NCBI GenBank assembly: GCA_964501785.1
Contig: CAZCUD010000001.1
Span: 186,001-250,000 of the forward strand
Length of the DNA: 64,000 nt
Direction of reading: 5' to 3'
DNA from: DATBSK01 sp964501785
GTDB taxonomy: Bacteria > Actinomycetota > Acidimicrobiia > IMCC26256 > PALSA-555
Shown: positions 41,333 to 50,949 of the stretch, piece by piece
Numbering within the stretch: position 1 is the stretch's first letter
Layout of the letters: each line of letters opens with the position of its first letter
Program-made: the position numbers and the translations under genes
Notes under the pieces: model-generated
What the model was told of the DNA's origin: nothing
Seen by the model: the letters and a program-made list of their open reading frames with translations, nothing else
The model's database searches: none

Positions 41333-42394
41333 CTAGGAATCCGATGACGCCCAGAGTGCCTGCAGTGCCTGCCGAAATGCTTCTGCCGAAGAACCGACGA
41401 CGACGTCCTCGGACTTGATCAATAGACGCAGTCTGCTCTTCCCGTCGACACCAACGCTCGAACCCATTGCGAGTTTCTCCGCAAGTGAGAGCTCGCCGTC
41501 AAAGGTTGCCCAACCAAGGATCTGAGCGGCGAGTTCAACGTCATCCGCGTTGGCCGGGAAGAACGCGCTCGCCTGATTGGGAGAGTCCGTGTACATCACA
41601 AGCCAGTTCTTGCCGTCGCGTTGCCATGAGACGTAGTTCTTCTGCTGCCAGTTGGGCCCAAGCGCATCAGGAATCGCGGTGGCAACTGCGTCGAGAACCG
41701 CCTCTGCGATCGCGCGGCCCTTCTCGCTCAGCCTCTGATCCAGGTGCCAAGAGCGCCCATCGATCTTCCAGGGCTTCGTTGCATCGGAACTGGAGACGGC
41801 CCCAACGATCCTCTGCTCCGAGGGCACCGGGATGACGACCTGCGGCTGTACAAGGAGCGTATCGCCGTGCTCGAACGCAGAAAGAGTCACGACCTTTGTG
41901 TCGATTCCGTGGCTGCGAAGCCAGAGCGCGACAGTACCGAGTCGGGCGGTGATGTCGCGCCCGGCCAGGATCAGACGCTGATCGCCGTTGACCTGTGCCT
42001 CCTCGTCGCAGAACTGCTCAACCTCTTGAGCGAACGTGCTTCGGCTGGCTCCAATTGTCTTCCAGTAGCCCTCTGCTTGCTCGCGTACGCGCTCATGACT
42101 CCAAGTACTGATGAGTGCGGCATAGCGAAGAGGCTGGAGGTCGGCCGCGCCGCCAAGCAAGTCTCGCTTGAGCTCGATGATTACGAGATTCGCCTGGCGA
42201 TCCATCGCGAGCAGATCGAGGATGTCCTTTCCTTCGTCGAGCGCGACTTGGCGACCGATGATGAGAAGTTCTTCGCCGAGTAGGTCTGGCCTCGCCTCGA
42301 CCCAGTCCTCGATGTGCTTCTCGTAGAGGCCGGCGTCGGCGAACTTCGTGGGCGGCAAAGGACTAACGCCCTCGCCCCCGACGTCATACAGCAT
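41333..42394 (-). CDS. NucS/DUF91-like nuclease-domain protein
   Basis: Protein of 353 residues starting MLYDVGGEGVSPLPPTKFAD. The N-terminal domain has DLLIIGRQV-like strands, Asp60 (ILDLLAMD) and Glu74-x-Lys76 (VIIELKRD), then Gln87 (LQPLRYAAL): an endonuclease NucS-type PD-(D/E)XK core. The C-terminal half includes NYVSWQRDGKNWLVMYTD and has no name I can assign. ATG 42394 is chosen; ATG 42454 has a better ribosome-binding site (AGGAAGGG) and would add 20 residues. It converges on the MazG-like gene. Confidence 0.75.
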   Translation of the reverse strand: MLYDVGGEGVSPLPPTKFADAGLYEKHIEDWVEARPDLLGEELLIIGRQVALDEGKDILDLLAMDRQANLVIIELKRDLLGGAADLQPLRYAALISTWSHERVREQAEGYWKTIGASRSTFAQEVEQFCDEEAQVNGDQRLILAGRDITARLGTVALWLRSHGIDTKVVTLSAFEHGDTLLVQPQVVIPVPSEQRIVGAVSSSDATKPWKIDGRSWHLDQRLSEKGRAIAEAVLDAVATAIPDALGPNWQQKNYVSWQRDGKNWLVMYTDSPNQASAFFPANADDVELAAQILGWATFDGELSLAEKLAMGSSVGVDGKSRLRLLIKSEDVVVGSSAEAFRQALQALWASSDS

Positions 42395-42560
42395 TCGCCG
42401 ATTATTGGGTGCGCACCGCACGTGCGTCCACACGCACTTCGCTCTAATGCTCATTGTGGCGGCCCTTCCTCGCGCGGAGGCGAGGATTGTCCGCGGATTG
42501 CGATTCCACTGCAGGGCTTCACCAGTTCGCACGCGTCCGACTACCACCCCCAACACCCGA

Positions 42561-42566
42561 TACGCT
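42561..42566 (+). promoter_or_regulatory. -10 box TACGCT of the cold-shock gene
   Basis: TACGCT ends 8 nt before a 32-nt leader that is shared with the sigma-factor gene, whose own -10 box is TACACT. The mRNA would start at or just before the leader. Confidence 0.55.
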
Positions 42567-42574
42567 GTGAGTGA

Positions 42575-42606
42575 ACCGAGGCCGTGTCGTTCGGATCCGT
42601 CCCGGT
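42575..42606 (+). promoter_or_regulatory. Shared 32-nt leader element, cold-shock copy
   Basis: From ACCGAGG to CCCGGT it matches the leader at 48773-48804 in 29 of 32 positions, including the block TCGGATCCGTCCCGGT without change. It ends 22 nt before TTG 42629, the same distance as in the sigma-factor gene. The GTG at 42584 inside it is in frame and would encode MSFGSVPV, so an N-terminal extension is the alternative explanation. Confidence 0.75.
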
Positions 42607-42628
42607 GATCAAAGGGAATGTGATTCCG

Positions 42629-42829
42629 TTGGCAACAGGCACTGTGAAGTTCTTCAACGAGCAGAAGGGCTTCGACTTCATCTCTCGTGAGAGCGGCGAC
42701 GACGTGTTCGTCCACTTCTCCGCCATCCAGGGCTCGGGCTTCAAGACCCTCCAGGAGGGCCAGAAGGTCGAGTTCGACGTGGCCCCGGGCAAGAAGGGCG
42801 AAGAAGCCCAGAACGTCCGCGCCATCTAG
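42629..42829 (+). CDS. cspA: Cold-shock protein
   Basis: OB-fold single-strand nucleic-acid binding protein of 66 residues. It starts at TTG 42629 (MATGTVKFFNEQKGFDFISR), which gives the canonical N-terminus, with AAAGGGAA upstream. RNP2 is VFVHF. RNP1, usually KGFGFI, is KGFDFI here, an acidic residue in the nucleic-acid face. The C-terminus GKKGEEAQNVRAI is normal. An in-frame GTG at 42584 could add 15 residues. The 5' leader is shared with a sigma-factor gene. A strong hairpin follows the stop. Confidence 0.9.
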   Translation: MATGTVKFFNEQKGFDFISRESGDDVFVHFSAIQGSGFKTLQEGQKVEFDVAPGKKGEEAQNVRAI

Positions 42830-42854
42830 CGCCACCACCAGCGTCGAGCACCCC

Positions 42855-42886
42855 GTCTACGGGGCGGGTACACCCGCCCCGTAGAC
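42855..42886 (+). terminator. Strong hairpin between the cold-shock and typA genes
   Basis: GTCTACGGGGCGGGT and ACCCGCCCCGTAGAC are perfect 15-nt arms separated by AC. There is no T-run. The right arm also contains TAGAC-T, a possible -10 box for typA, so termination and the next promoter overlap. Confidence 0.65.
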
Positions 42887-42920
42887 TGAGGGATCCCCCG
42901 TTCCACCGAAAGGCCCGCTC

Positions 42921-44777
<1,857 letters not shown>

Positions 44778-44796
44778 CCCGCCCGCTCCGATCGAG

Positions 44797-44839
44797 CATG
44801 TGACACTCAGCCACCGCATACGTGGCTGTACGTCACATG
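44797..44839 (+). repeat. 43-nt nested palindrome, copy B1
   Basis: Outer arms CATGTGAC / GTCACATG pair over 8 bp, a 3x3 mismatch follows, then inner arms CAGCCAC / GTGGCTG pair over 7 bp with a 7-nt loop. It starts 20 nt after the typA stop. Confidence 0.8.
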
Positions 44840-44900
44840 AAGGGCGAGCCCTCTCGTCGCTACCGTCGCCGTGTTCTCAGGACGCGACGCGAAAGGGGGC

Positions 44901-45122
44901 ATGGTGACGGAAGTCAGCACGTACGACCTCTCCTACAAGCTCCAGAACCTGCAGGATCGGGTCGATCGGATCGAGAAGGAGCGCCTGAAGGAGCTCGAAG
45001 AGCGCAGCAGGCGGGCGCAGGAGCGACACGAAGCGTTCATGCGCTGGTTCCTGTTCGGGATGATCCTGATCCTCGCCATTGCCTGGACGGCGATCATCAC
45101 GACGGCGATCGTCGAGCAGTAG
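44901..45122 (+). CDS. Small coiled-coil membrane protein
   Basis: Protein of 73 residues, ribosome-binding site AAAGGGGG. A charged coiled coil (YKLQNLQDRVDRIEKERLKE, heptad-like) leads to one C-terminal transmembrane helix (WFLFGMILILAIAWTAIITTAIV). No named family. It is bracketed by palindromes B1 and B2, each about 20-25 nt after a stop codon. Confidence 0.7.
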   Translation: MVTEVSTYDLSYKLQNLQDRVDRIEKERLKELEERSRRAQERHEAFMRWFLFGMILILAIAWTAIITTAIVEQ

Positions 45123-45146
45123 TCCCAACCGGTCGCCTGGCGGCTG

Positions 45147-45189
45147 CATGTGACGCTGGGCCACCGCAGGGGTGGCTGACGGTCACCTG
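45147..45189 (+). repeat. 43-nt nested palindrome, copy B2
   Basis: Same layout as B1: CATGTGAC on the left, GGTCACCTG on the right, inner GCCAC / GTGGC. Arms are less perfect than in B1. It starts 25 nt after the preceding stop codon. Confidence 0.75.
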
Positions 45190-45230
45190 GTCGCGCGTCG
45201 GCGGGCGCTGATCCGTGTCATCCTCTCCCG

Positions 45231-45698
45231 ATGCGCACACTCGCTCGTTCCCTCGCCGCCCTCGGTCTCGGTGCCGCCGTCCTCCTCACTGCGCTGCCCG
45301 CCGGGGCTGCGGCCGAGGACGATGCGGCCGAGGCGATCGAGGACTACATGAACGCCGCCTTCGCCGGCGACTGGGCCGCCACCTACGAGATGCTGCCGAG
45401 CGCGCAGAGCGACCTGTTCACCGAGGACGAGTGGGTCGCATGCCAGGACCTGCGCAACGGGCATCTCGTGGGCGCCGAGCTCGACAACCTCAAGGTCGTC
45501 AAGTCCAAGAAGCAGCGCGCCTACGAGATCCCCGGCACCGACGAGACGGCCCGGGCCCTCGCGGTGACGATCCAGGCCACCGCGACGCTCGGCGAGCAGA
45601 CCCAGCAGGAGCGCGACACCGTCTACGTGATTCGCGAGGGCAAGTCGTGGCACCCCTCGGTGCGCGAGGCCAACGTCGAGGCCTGCCTCACCGGCTGA
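45231..45698 (+). CDS. Secreted protein with an NTF2/DUF4878-like body
   Basis: Protein of 155 residues with a clean signal peptide (MRTLARSLAALGLGAAVLLT, cleavage near AAAEDD). The mature part starts DAAEAIEDYMNAAFAGDWAATYEML and resembles small secreted SnoaL/DUF4878-like folds that keep one Cys (WVACQDL) and another near the end (VEACLTG), possibly a disulfide. CATCCT lies 6 nt before the ATG, so the message may be leaderless. Function unknown. Confidence 0.7.
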   Translation: MRTLARSLAALGLGAAVLLTALPAGAAAEDDAAEAIEDYMNAAFAGDWAATYEMLPSAQSDLFTEDEWVACQDLRNGHLVGAELDNLKVVKSKKQRAYEIPGTDETARALAVTIQATATLGEQTQQERDTVYVIREGKSWHPSVREANVEACLTG

Positions 45699-45720
45699 GG
45701 GTCGAGCGGCTTCCGCGGCG

Positions 45721-45726
45721 TAGCGT
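45721..45726 (+). promoter_or_regulatory. -10 box TAGCGT for a leaderless SRPBCC gene
   Basis: TAGCGT ends 7 nt before GTG 45734 with no Shine-Dalgarno sequence. Confidence 0.45.
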
Positions 45727-45733
45727 CGCGCCC

Positions 45734-46324
45734 GTGTGGCTGGGCTACTCGTGGGGTGAGACCGAGGCGGAGCGGACTGCGCACTACCCCGGCGACGACC
45801 TGATCGACGAGCCCCACCAGGAGTGCTGGCGGGCGATCGACGTGGACGCGCCCGCTCCGCTGGTCTGGCGCTGGCTCTGTCAGCTCCGGGTCGCGCCCTA
45901 CAGCTACGACTGGATCGACAACTGGGGTCGGCGCAGCCCGCCCGAGCTCACGCCGGGGCTCGACGACCTGGAGCAGGGCCAGCAGGCCGTCGCCATCTTC
46001 CGGATCGCCCACTTCGAGCGAGACCGGTCGATCACGCTCCACGCGCCGAAGTCGATCTTCGGCAACGTCGCTCTGAGCTACGTGGTGACGCCGGTCGACG
46101 ACGACCGGTCACGGCTCACCGCCAAGGTGATCGTCCGGTATCCCGGCGTGTGGCGCGTCATGCGCCACGTCCCACCGGTCGGTGACTGGATCATGATGCG
46201 CAAGCAGCTGCGGACGCTGAAGCGGTACGCCGAGCGCGACCACGGGCGCGCCGTCGACGAGCAGCTCCGCAAGCTCACTGGACCCGATTGCGAGTACCCC
46301 TACGGGCCGGAGGGGAAGCCCTGA
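45734..46324 (+). CDS. SRPBCC-family (polyketide cyclase/dehydrase-like) protein
   Basis: Protein of 196 residues from GTG 45734 (VWLGYSWGETEAERTAHYPGD). VDAPAPLVWRWLCQLRVAPYSYDWIDNWGRRSP is the START-like ligand-cavity core, and SYVVTPVDDDRSRLTAKV a later strand. The C-terminus has a basic helix (MMRKQLRTLKRYAERDHG). Similar proteins are annotated only by fold. It is the gene after the secreted protein gene but has its own promoter-like box. It converges with the deazaflavin gene, separated by only 4 nt. Confidence 0.78.
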   Translation: MWLGYSWGETEAERTAHYPGDDLIDEPHQECWRAIDVDAPAPLVWRWLCQLRVAPYSYDWIDNWGRRSPPELTPGLDDLEQGQQAVAIFRIAHFERDRSITLHAPKSIFGNVALSYVVTPVDDDRSRLTAKVIVRYPGVWRVMRHVPPVGDWIMMRKQLRTLKRYAERDHGRAVDEQLRKLTGPDCEYPYGPEGKP

Positions 46325-46328
46325 CCGA

Positions 46329-46760
46329 TCATGCGACGGGCTCCAGCACGACGAGCGGGATCTCGCGGTCGGTCTTCGACTGGTACTGGCCGTAGCGGGG
46401 CTGCGCGGTCGTCACCTTCTCCCACAGCGGCGCCCGCTCGGCGCCGGTGAGCACCTTCGCCGTCATCTTCTGCTTCGGCTTCCCCGCGTACGTGACCTCG
46501 ACGTTCGGGTCGTCGCGCAGGTTGAGGAACCAGGCGGGGTGCGTCGGGTCGCCGCCGCGCGACGCGACGATGACGATCTTGTCGCCGTCCTGCACCGGTG
46601 ACGTGAGCATCACCGTCCGCGGTTCGCCGCTCTTGCGGCCCTTCGTCGTGAGCTCGAGCGCGGGCATGCCGCCGGCGCGCCACCCGAGCTTGCCGAAGCT
46701 CACCTTGAGCAGGCCCTTGTGGACCGCGTTCATCGTCTTGAGCTGGAAGTCACTGGGCAT
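46329..46760 (-). CDS. Deazaflavin(F420)-dependent nitroreductase family protein
   Basis: Protein of 143 residues of the DDN split-barrel family: PALELTTKGRKSGEPRTVMLT is the signature, followed by GDKIVIVASRGGDPTHPAWFLNL. Members use reduced F420 to reduce nitro groups or quinones near the membrane. The ending EIPLVVLEPV is also typical. TAGTCT lies 6 nt upstream of the ATG, so the message is probably leaderless. With the PPOX-class protein at 7436-7852 it implies the organism makes F420. Confidence 0.9.
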   Translation of the reverse strand: MPSDFQLKTMNAVHKGLLKVSFGKLGWRAGGMPALELTTKGRKSGEPRTVMLTSPVQDGDKIVIVASRGGDPTHPAWFLNLRDDPNVEVTYAGKPKQKMTAKVLTGAERAPLWEKVTTAQPRYGQYQSKTDREIPLVVLEPVA

Positions 46761-46824
46761 GGCCGCAGACTACGGCGTCAACGGTGGCGACGACGTGGCC
46801 GCGTCCACCATCTACCGTTGCCTC

Positions 46825-46953
46825 ATGGAGGACAGAGCTCGCGTGAGGATCACTCAAGGTGTGGCCGAAGGTTGGATCACACCGGGTGACGAGTCGGTGC
46901 CACCCTCCGATGTCGTGCCGGTAGAGCCACTCCGACCCTCGACCGCGCCGTAG
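46825..46953 (+). CDS. Doubtful small ORF (42 residues)
   Basis: Reads MEDRARVRITQGVAEGWITP to the C-terminal PSTAP. No ribosome-binding site is seen and the protein matches nothing known. It occupies the otherwise empty interval between the divergent deazaflavin gene and the SDR gene; the opposite strand is also open. Kept only as a possibility. Confidence 0.25.
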   Translation: MEDRARVRITQGVAEGWITPGDESVPPSDVVPVEPLRPSTAP

Positions 46954-47030
46954 CCGAGGACCGCGGCGACTGATCGTTCGTCTGTCGGGTACTGATGGCG
47001 TCAGCGCGACCCATCGCTCGCCTCGGAGCG

Positions 47031-47939
47031 TCACTCCGCCTCGCCCTGTGCGACCAGCGCGGCCAGCACCTCCTCCATGATCTGCGTGCGGGGCGGCATC
47101 CCCGGGATCTCCTCGAGCGGCACCGGGTCGACGCCCTCCCGGATGCGGTCCCAGCGATCCGCGGCCATCGGCATCCAGTCGGGGTGGGGCAGCAGCCAGA
47201 ACCGATCGTCCTCGATGCCGGTCGCGACGAGCTCGGCGACGGCCGCGGGCGTCATCCCCTCCTTGAGCGCGCGGTCGAGGTGCGGGCGGGTGACCTCCGA
47301 CTGCACGAGCGGCGCGGGTGCCGCGCCGAGCTCGTCGGGCCAGTTGCGCTCCGCCTCGTTGATCCGCGTGTTCACCCACCCAGGGCACAGCACGCTCACG
47401 CCCACCGGCAGCATTGTGTCGCGCATCGTGTGGAACAGGCACTCGGTGAGCGCGACGACCGCGTGCTTCGTCGCGTCGTAGATCGGGCTCAGGCCCGGCA
47501 CCAGCCCCGCCATCGACGCGGTGTTGACGATGTACCCGCGCCCGCCCGCGATCAGGTGGGGGAGGAACGCCCGCACGCCGTGCACCACGCCGTAGAGGTT
47601 GACGCCGATCACCCAGTCCCACTGCGACAGCTCGCCGAACCACGGATCGCCGAACGACGCGACGCCCGCGTTGTTGCACACCACGTGCACGCCGCCGAAG
47701 CGCTCGAGCGTCGCCGCAGCTAGTGCCTGCACGCTGTCTTCGCGACTAACGTCGGTCAGCACCCCGAGCACGTCGGTGCCCCGATCCGACAGCTTGGCGA
47801 CCGCGTCGTCGAGCTGGTCGGGCTGCACGTCGGCCGCGACCACGTGCAGGCCGGCGGACGCGAACCGGTCGGCCAGCGCGAAGCCGATCCCGCTCGCCGC
47901 GCCCGTCACCACCGCCACGTCGCCCCGCTGGAGCTGCAT
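47031..47939 (-). CDS. Short-chain dehydrogenase/reductase
   Basis: Protein of 302 residues with the classical SDR pattern: VAVVTGAASGIGFALADRF, VVCNNAGVAS, catalytic Ser in NTASMAG and Tyr-x3-Lys in YDATKHAV. PGWVNTRI is the usual loop after strand 6. The extra 60-residue C-terminus (GIEDDRFWLLPHPDW) resembles SDRs found in steroid or terpene degradation clusters. NAD(P)-dependent alcohol/ketone conversion; the substrate is unknown. Stands alone. Confidence 0.9.
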   Translation of the reverse strand: MQLQRGDVAVVTGAASGIGFALADRFASAGLHVVAADVQPDQLDDAVAKLSDRGTDVLGVLTDVSREDSVQALAAATLERFGGVHVVCNNAGVASFGDPWFGELSQWDWVIGVNLYGVVHGVRAFLPHLIAGGRGYIVNTASMAGLVPGLSPIYDATKHAVVALTECLFHTMRDTMLPVGVSVLCPGWVNTRINEAERNWPDELGAAPAPLVQSEVTRPHLDRALKEGMTPAAVAELVATGIEDDRFWLLPHPDWMPMAADRWDRIREGVDPVPLEEIPGMPPRTQIMEEVLAALVAQGEAE

Positions 47940-48012
47940 CCGTACCCCCGTCCGTCGTCGCCGGCATCCCCGGCGAACCGGGCGCAGGGTATCGGCTTCC
48001 GGGCGACTCGGG

Positions 48013-48690
48013 TCAGGCGCCGGTGATGACCACGAGGTTGAGCGCGAAGAAGGCGGCGCCCGCGGCCACGCCGAACGCGTGCCAGTACTCGTGGTAGCCG
48101 AACCAGCGGGCGGCCCGCCCGGGCCACTGGCAGGCGAACATGATCGCCCCGACCGTGTAGAGCATGCCGCCGACGACCGCGAGCGCCAGGAGGCCCGGGC
48201 GTTGAAGCAGGTCGGGCAGCGCCAGCACCGCGGCCCACCCGAGGACGAGCGACAGCACGAACGTCAGGTAGGGGATGCGCTCGAAGGCGAGCAGCGTCAC
48301 CAGCACTCCGAGCAGCGCGCCGACCCACACGATCCCGAGCAGCCACCACCGCAGCGGGCCGTCGAGGGCGAGCAGGCACACCGGCGTGTAGGTGCCGGCG
48401 ATCAGCACGTAGATCATCGAGTGGTCGAGGCGGCGCATCACGACGTACGCCCGCCCGGCGCGCGCATAGAGGTGGTACGAGGAGCTCGTCAGGTACAGCG
48501 CGGTCGCCGCCGTCCCGTAGACGATCGCGGCGAGCAGCGCGGTGCCCGTCGGCGCGACCGCGACGAGCCACACCAGGCAGACGAGCGACACCGCCGCCGC
48601 CACCTGGTGCACCCGACCGCGCAGGCGAGGTCGCTCGGGGACGACCTCGAGAGCCGCGTCCGGCGTGAGCGGTTCGGGGGCGATGGCCAT
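48013..48690 (-). CDS. Hemolysin III (PAQR/YqfA) family membrane protein
   Basis: Protein of 225 residues with seven predicted transmembrane helices. The PAQR metal-binding motifs are present: SSSYHLY, RRLDHSMIYVLIAGTYTP and YHEYWHAFGV, giving Ser, Asp and His ligands for zinc and hydrolase-like activity. Bacterial members are linked to membrane homeostasis. The start at 48690 (MAIAPEPLTPD) is chosen because the upstream frame overlaps the divergent promoter of the sigma-factor gene. Confidence 0.9.
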   Translation of the reverse strand: MAIAPEPLTPDAALEVVPERPRLRGRVHQVAAAVSLVCLVWLVAVAPTGTALLAAIVYGTAATALYLTSSSYHLYARAGRAYVVMRRLDHSMIYVLIAGTYTPVCLLALDGPLRWWLLGIVWVGALLGVLVTLLAFERIPYLTFVLSLVLGWAAVLALPDLLQRPGLLALAVVGGMLYTVGAIMFACQWPGRAARWFGYHEYWHAFGVAAGAAFFALNLVVITGA

Positions 48691-48760
48691 CGCACCATCG
48701 TGGCAGGCCGGGTGGCGATCCGGTGCAACGCCCCGAGGAAGCACCACGCGAACCGCCCGG

Positions 48761-48766
48761 TACACT
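48761..48766 (+). promoter_or_regulatory. -10 box TACACT of the sigma-factor gene
   Basis: TACACT ends 6 nt before the shared leader element, mirroring TACGCT before the cold-shock gene. Confidence 0.55.
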
Positions 48767-48772
48767 GCGGTC

Positions 48773-48804
48773 ACCGAGGTCGTGTCAGTCGGATCCGTCC
48801 CGGT
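48773..48804 (+). promoter_or_regulatory. Shared 32-nt leader element, sigma-factor copy
   Basis: 29 of 32 bases equal the copy at 42575-42606, and it ends 22 nt before the ATG, as in the cold-shock gene. A GTG at 48782 is in frame with the sigma factor and would read MSVGSVPV, nearly the same peptide as MSFGSVPV in the other gene. Confidence 0.75.
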
Positions 48805-48826
48805 CGATGCCAGACCGAAGGACCAC

Positions 48827-49768
48827 ATGACCGCCAAGTCCCCCGTCGGGCAGGACGCGCTCGACCCCGTCCGCCTCTACCTCGATGCCGCCGGTGAGCA
48901 CCCGTTGCTCACCCGCGACGACGAGGTGGTGCTCGCGCAGCAGATCGAGGACGGGAGTGCCGCGCTCGGCCTGGCCGACGACCACGGGGCGGCGCTGACG
49001 CCGACGGAGCGGCGGGCGATCCAGCGGCGCATCCGCAAGGGCCGCGACGCACACCTCACCTTCGTGCTCGCCAACCTGCGCCTGGTGGTCTCGATCGCCA
49101 AGCGCTACCGGGCCTCGGGCGTGCCGCTGCTCGACCTGATCCAGGAGGGCAACCTCGGCCTCATCCACGCGGTCGACAAGTTCGACCACCGCCGGGGCTT
49201 CAAGTTCTCGACCTACGCGACGTGGTGGATCCGCCAGTCGATCGCCCGGGGGATCGCCAACACCGGCCGGGTCGTCCGCCTGCCGGTCTACGCCGGCGAC
49301 CTGCGGCTGCGCCTGCTGCGGACGATGAGCCAGCTCGAGATGAACCTGGGCCGCTCGCCGACGCACGCCGAGCTCGCCACCGAGATGGAGCTGCCGGTCG
49401 AGAAGGTGCGCGAGACCCTGCGCATCGCCGCCGACCCGGTGTCGCTCGACCAGCCGGTGGGCGAGGACGGCGACGCCGTGCTCGGCGACGTCGTCCACGA
49501 CCGCAGCGCGCTCGCCCCCGACGATCTCGCCCTGGCGTCGCTGCTGCCCGATGAGGTCCGCGACATGCTCTCGTGCCTCGATCCGCGCGAGCGACGGGTG
49601 CTCGAGCTGCGCTACGGCCTCGACCGCGGCGAGCCGCGCACCCTCGAAGAGGTCGGCGTGCTCTTCGGGCTGACGCGCGAGCGGATCCGCCAGATCGAGA
49701 CCCGCGCGCTGGCCCGCCTGCGCGAGCCCGCCATCTGCGACCAGGCGGCCGACCTGCTCGACGCCTGA
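48827..49768 (+). CDS. Sigma-70 family RNA polymerase sigma factor (group 1/2 type)
   Basis: Protein of 313 residues. Region 1.2 is DPVRLYLDAAG; region 2 is NLRLVVSIAKRYRASGVPLLDLIQEGNLGL through FKFSTYATWWIRQSIARGI (promoter melting and -10 recognition). Regions 3 and 4 end with the -35 helix-turn-helix EEVGVLFGLTRERIRQIETRALARL. The long acidic region 1.1 of vegetative factors is absent, so it may be a group 2 factor. ATG 48827 has GAAGGA 5 nt upstream. Its leader is shared with the cold-shock gene. Confidence 0.93.
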   Translation: MTAKSPVGQDALDPVRLYLDAAGEHPLLTRDDEVVLAQQIEDGSAALGLADDHGAALTPTERRAIQRRIRKGRDAHLTFVLANLRLVVSIAKRYRASGVPLLDLIQEGNLGLIHAVDKFDHRRGFKFSTYATWWIRQSIARGIANTGRVVRLPVYAGDLRLRLLRTMSQLEMNLGRSPTHAELATEMELPVEKVRETLRIAADPVSLDQPVGEDGDAVLGDVVHDRSALAPDDLALASLLPDEVRDMLSCLDPRERRVLELRYGLDRGEPRTLEEVGVLFGLTRERIRQIETRALARLREPAICDQAADLLDA

Positions 49769-49804
49769 TCGGCGAGTCGGGCCGCGGCGCCGCGGCGCCG
49801 CCCG

Positions 49805-50845
49805 CTACGACTTCGCGTCGACCACGCCACCCATGCCGCTCGCCACGTGGAAGATGCAGTAGTACTCGTACTTCCCGGCCTCGGGCACGACGAACGTGAA
49901 CCGGCGGGCCGACAGCGGCGCGATCGGCATGCCGGGCGCCACGGGCGCGGCCTGGGGCAGCGTGCCGGTGTTGAACAGGTCGACCGCGTTCAGCGTGAGC
50001 GGCGACGGACCGGGGATCGGTGTCGCGGTCTCGGGTGCGAGCGGGTTGGTGATCGGCTCCTGCTCGCCCGGGAACGTCGCGGTGTGCGGCGCGCGCGACC
50101 GGTTGACGAACTCCACCGAGTCGCCGGCGGCGATCTTCGCGGGTGTGGGTGCGAACGCCAGGATGTCGGTGTGCTCGGTCGTGATGCCCATCTCGACCGT
50201 CCACGTCGTCGTGCCGTCGTCGTCGACGACCCGCTTCGGCTTCGCGTCGTCGAGCTTCGCCTTCGCGGCCCGGCCCTCGGCCAGGTAGGCCTTCTGCTTC
50301 GCCTTCGCACGGCGTGCGACCTGCGCGGGCGTCTCGGCGTCGCTCGCGTCGTCCACGACCGTGACGGTCCCGGTCATCCGGGGGTGGATCACGCAGTAGT
50401 AGGTGAAGTCGCCAGGCTCGGCGAACGACAGCTCGAACGGCGCGGCGGGCGTGGGGCCGAGGGGCTGGAGCCCGCTGTTGACGGTGGTGGCGCCGTCGTA
50501 CGGGCCGGCCGCGGGCTGGGGTGCGAGGTACTCGGTGAGCGACAGCTCGTTCGGCGGCTCGACGCCGTCGGGCACGAACGTCACCGAGTGCGGCTCGATC
50601 GTGCCGTCCCAGCTCCAGGTGACCGGCGTGTCGACCGGCACCGTGATGTCCTCGGGCATGAACTCGAGGATCGCGATCGTCGGGTCCTTCGGGTCGTTGA
50701 GGCCGACCTGCACCGTGGGTCCGGCCGATGCCTGCGCGGCGGCCAACGCCGTGCTCGAGCCGGCAGCGACCGCGAACGTGCCCGCACCCATCAGCGCGAC
50801 CGCGGCGCCGGCCGCGACCGTCCGCCGAAGTGCTCGCCCGTGCAT
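49805..50845 (-). CDS. Secreted protein with two cupredoxin domains
   Basis: Protein of 346 residues with a strong ribosome-binding site (AGGAGGACGG) and a signal peptide (MHGRALRRTVAAGAAVALMG, then AAGSSTALAAAQ). Two plastocyanin-like domains each show type-1 copper ligands: His in EPHSVTF with YYCVIHPRMTG, and His in APHTATF with YYCIFHVASGMGG. A charged linker (RRAKAKQKAYLAEGRAAKAK) joins them. It probably carries electrons or copper outside the membrane. The haem-binding gene at 52713-53207 could be a partner (inference). Confidence 0.87.
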   Translation of the reverse strand: MHGRALRRTVAAGAAVALMGAGTFAVAAGSSTALAAAQASAGPTVQVGLNDPKDPTIAILEFMPEDITVPVDTPVTWSWDGTIEPHSVTFVPDGVEPPNELSLTEYLAPQPAAGPYDGATTVNSGLQPLGPTPAAPFELSFAEPGDFTYYCVIHPRMTGTVTVVDDASDAETPAQVARRAKAKQKAYLAEGRAAKAKLDDAKPKRVVDDDGTTTWTVEMGITTEHTDILAFAPTPAKIAAGDSVEFVNRSRAPHTATFPGEQEPITNPLAPETATPIPGPSPLTLNAVDLFNTGTLPQAAPVAPGMPIAPLSARRFTFVVPEAGKYEYYCIFHVASGMGGVVDAKS

Positions 50846-50949
50846 CCGTCCTCCTGAGATCCGCCGTCGATGCCCGTGCGGGGCATCGGTCCGACGTGGA
50901 TCATCGCGTCGGGCTCGCCGGCGCGGGCGGACCCGGCCGAGCCGGCCCG

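Noticed and set aside
34021..42394. Prophage
   Set aside because: No integrase, capsid, terminase or attachment-site repeat was found; gene content is defence-like.
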